From the NCBI GenBank assembly GCA_020342235.1, contig CP073214.1, positions 62,001 through 126,000 on the forward strand: a stretch of DNA of 64,000 nucleotides, given 5' to 3'. Position numbers and translations under genes: made by a program. The notes under the pieces were generated by a model. It was given only the letters and a program-made list of their open reading frames with translations. It was not told the origin of the DNA and searched no databases. Below are positions 63,901 to 64,000 of this stretch, in pieces. Within the stretch, counting starts at the first letter, position 1; each line of letters starts with the position of its first letter. Origin of the DNA: Saccharomycopsis phalli (lineage: Eukaryota; Ascomycota; Saccharomycetes; Ascoideales; Saccharomycopsidaceae).

Positions 63901-64000
63901 TTTTTGGATGAACCTACTTCTGGATTGGACTCCCAAACCGCCTGGTCGATTTGTCAGTTGATTCGAAAGCTTGCTGACCATGGTCAGGCCATTTTATGCA
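60925..64000 (+). CDS. PDR/CDR-type ABC drug efflux pump (3' end outside window)
   Basis: Open from the ATG at 60925 (MDSNSLCEKKNSHSSSDE) to the window edge: 1025 codons of a protein that should reach about 1500. The first nucleotide-binding domain has the degenerate Walker A GKPGAGCST (172-180, Cys for Lys), signature VSGGERKRVS (near 288) and Walker B variant QCWDNSTRGLDSA. The first membrane domain is at about 480-770 (NLVFYFMVNLRRDPGHFFF, HLFRSIGSATKSLSEAM, ANEFHGIDYAC). The second domain has canonical GASGAGKTTL (near 864), LNVEQRKRLTIGVEL and FLDEPTSGLDSQTAWSICQL. Very similar to Candida Cdr1. These pumps sit in the plasma membrane and export azoles or translocate phospholipids. Which CDR it is cannot be settled here. 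Confidence 0.93.
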   Translation, partial: MDSNSLCEKKNSHSSSDEHDLNTYEGFDHRAQSQILDLARTLSKSSLNRTGSNWSHYSNIPGVNTFDQPGDPRLDPNSDQFDSKYWVYNMSEFLASDPEYYKPTQLGVWFKNLRAYGGATGADYQTTFSNAIGKFITQSFDKFVLRKQPPSFDILKPMDGVVKPGELCVVLGKPGAGCSTFLKTISTQTYGFNIDTNSELSYDNITAKEINKHYRGEVVYCAETENHFPFLTVRETLKFAAQMRTPKNRPEGISRDAYALHITDVTMATYGLSHTRNTKVGNDFIRGVSGGERKRVSICEIALSGAKIQCWDNSTRGLDSATALEFIKALKVSAAIKNNTPLIAIYQCSQAAYDLFDKVQLLYEGYQIYFGSATDAKEYFIKMGFVCSARQTTPDFLTSITAPAERVAQKGYENKVPNSPKEFYDYWMNSPEHEALLKEIDDYKSLVDNRKQEFHDYHVAMQAKRARPSSPFTVNFFMQVRYIMHRNVLRISGDPSITIFTILSQAFMALVVSSVFYNLQRNTSSFYYRTAGLFFAILFNSFGSLLEIFSLYEARPIVEKHKKMALYHPSADAIASIITEFPTKILSSLGFNLVFYFMVNLRRDPGHFFFYMLTNFTALLSMSHLFRSIGSATKSLSEAMTPASVLLLALVIFTGFVIPTPNMHGWCRWINYLNPVAYAFENLVANEFHGIDYACSTFIPLGPNYPNSGNSRICTPVSSKFGEAFVNGDAYINLSFKYYWGHRWRNWGIIVGFVVFFFFTYIILCEYNEGSMQKGEILLFQKKSLKKIRSQENKEDLENGVIDEKVKPEQDEKEIDVDNKLPSASLIFHWRNLTYQVKIKSENRVILDSVSGFVKPGTVTALMGASGAGKTTLLNALSERLTSGVITEGTRMVNGRALDKSFQRSIGYVQQQDLHLQTSTVREALIFSAELRQPAHVPHKEKIEYVDYIINLLEMGKYADAVVGVEGEGLNVEQRKRLTIGVELVAKPDLLVFLDEPTSGLDSQTAWSICQLIRKLADHGQAILC

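Overview
This window is nuclear chromosomal DNA from a budding yeast (Saccharomycotina). It is gene-dense, most genes lack introns, and almost every recognisable product is an ortholog of a Saccharomyces/Candida gene. Sense codons point to the CUG-Ser (CTG) clade. In-frame CTG codons in the flippase gene (34415, residue 353), the FAT1-like gene (40348, residue 316) and the CDR-type ABC gene (63025, residue 701) fall where my recalled homologs have Ser, so Leu written for CTG should be read as Ser throughout. I cannot name the species. A CDR1-like drug pump, a Wor3-like zinc protein, intact RGI1 and GLO1 and very short introns fit a Debaryomycetaceae-type genome.

Layout. 1-9.8 kb: BIK1, a nitronate monooxygenase, GLO1, an unrecognised two-exon gene with a coding minisatellite, and an F-box gene, all on the minus strand; then plus-strand SDH7/ACN9 (spliced) and GRH1, convergent with RRP7. 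9.9-22.5 kb: STE50, STU1, JSN1/PUF-type, SRO9-type and CHZ1 on the plus strand. 22.6-26.2 kb: YPT31 (spliced), SMB1 (spliced, first exon only the ATG) and ECM25 on the minus strand. 26.5-33 kb: ATP11-like and GID7 (+), then a Pmp24-type peroxisomal protein, MXR2 and ATG22 (-). 33.3-41.9 kb: NEO1 (+), a Wor3-like multi-CxxC protein (-), FAT1 (+) and a WBP2-like GRAM protein (-). 42.7-47.4 kb: RGI1, FIP1 and GLN4 (+). 47.5-57 kb: PIM1 (-), SEC2 (+), PIK1 (-). 57.5-64 kb: a divergent pair of FSP1/AIF-like flavoproteins and a PDR/CDR ABC transporter that runs off the right edge.

The genes form no single pathway; each belongs to a general cell process (microtubules, secretion, lipid flipping, RNA processing, mitochondrial quality control, autophagy, detoxification). 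The more unusual content is structural. Four introns of 39-53 bp have a CTAAY branch site only 6-8 nt before the 3' AG. Reb1-like (TTACCCG) and Cbf1-like (CACGTG) sites recur about 45-75 bp upstream of start codons. Several short tandem repeats lie in intergenic DNA, a stress-element array precedes RGI1, and a hairpin precedes SRO9. I found no tRNA, rRNA, CRISPR or intact mobile element. One weak solo-LTR candidate lies in the AT-rich gap between PIM1 and SEC2.
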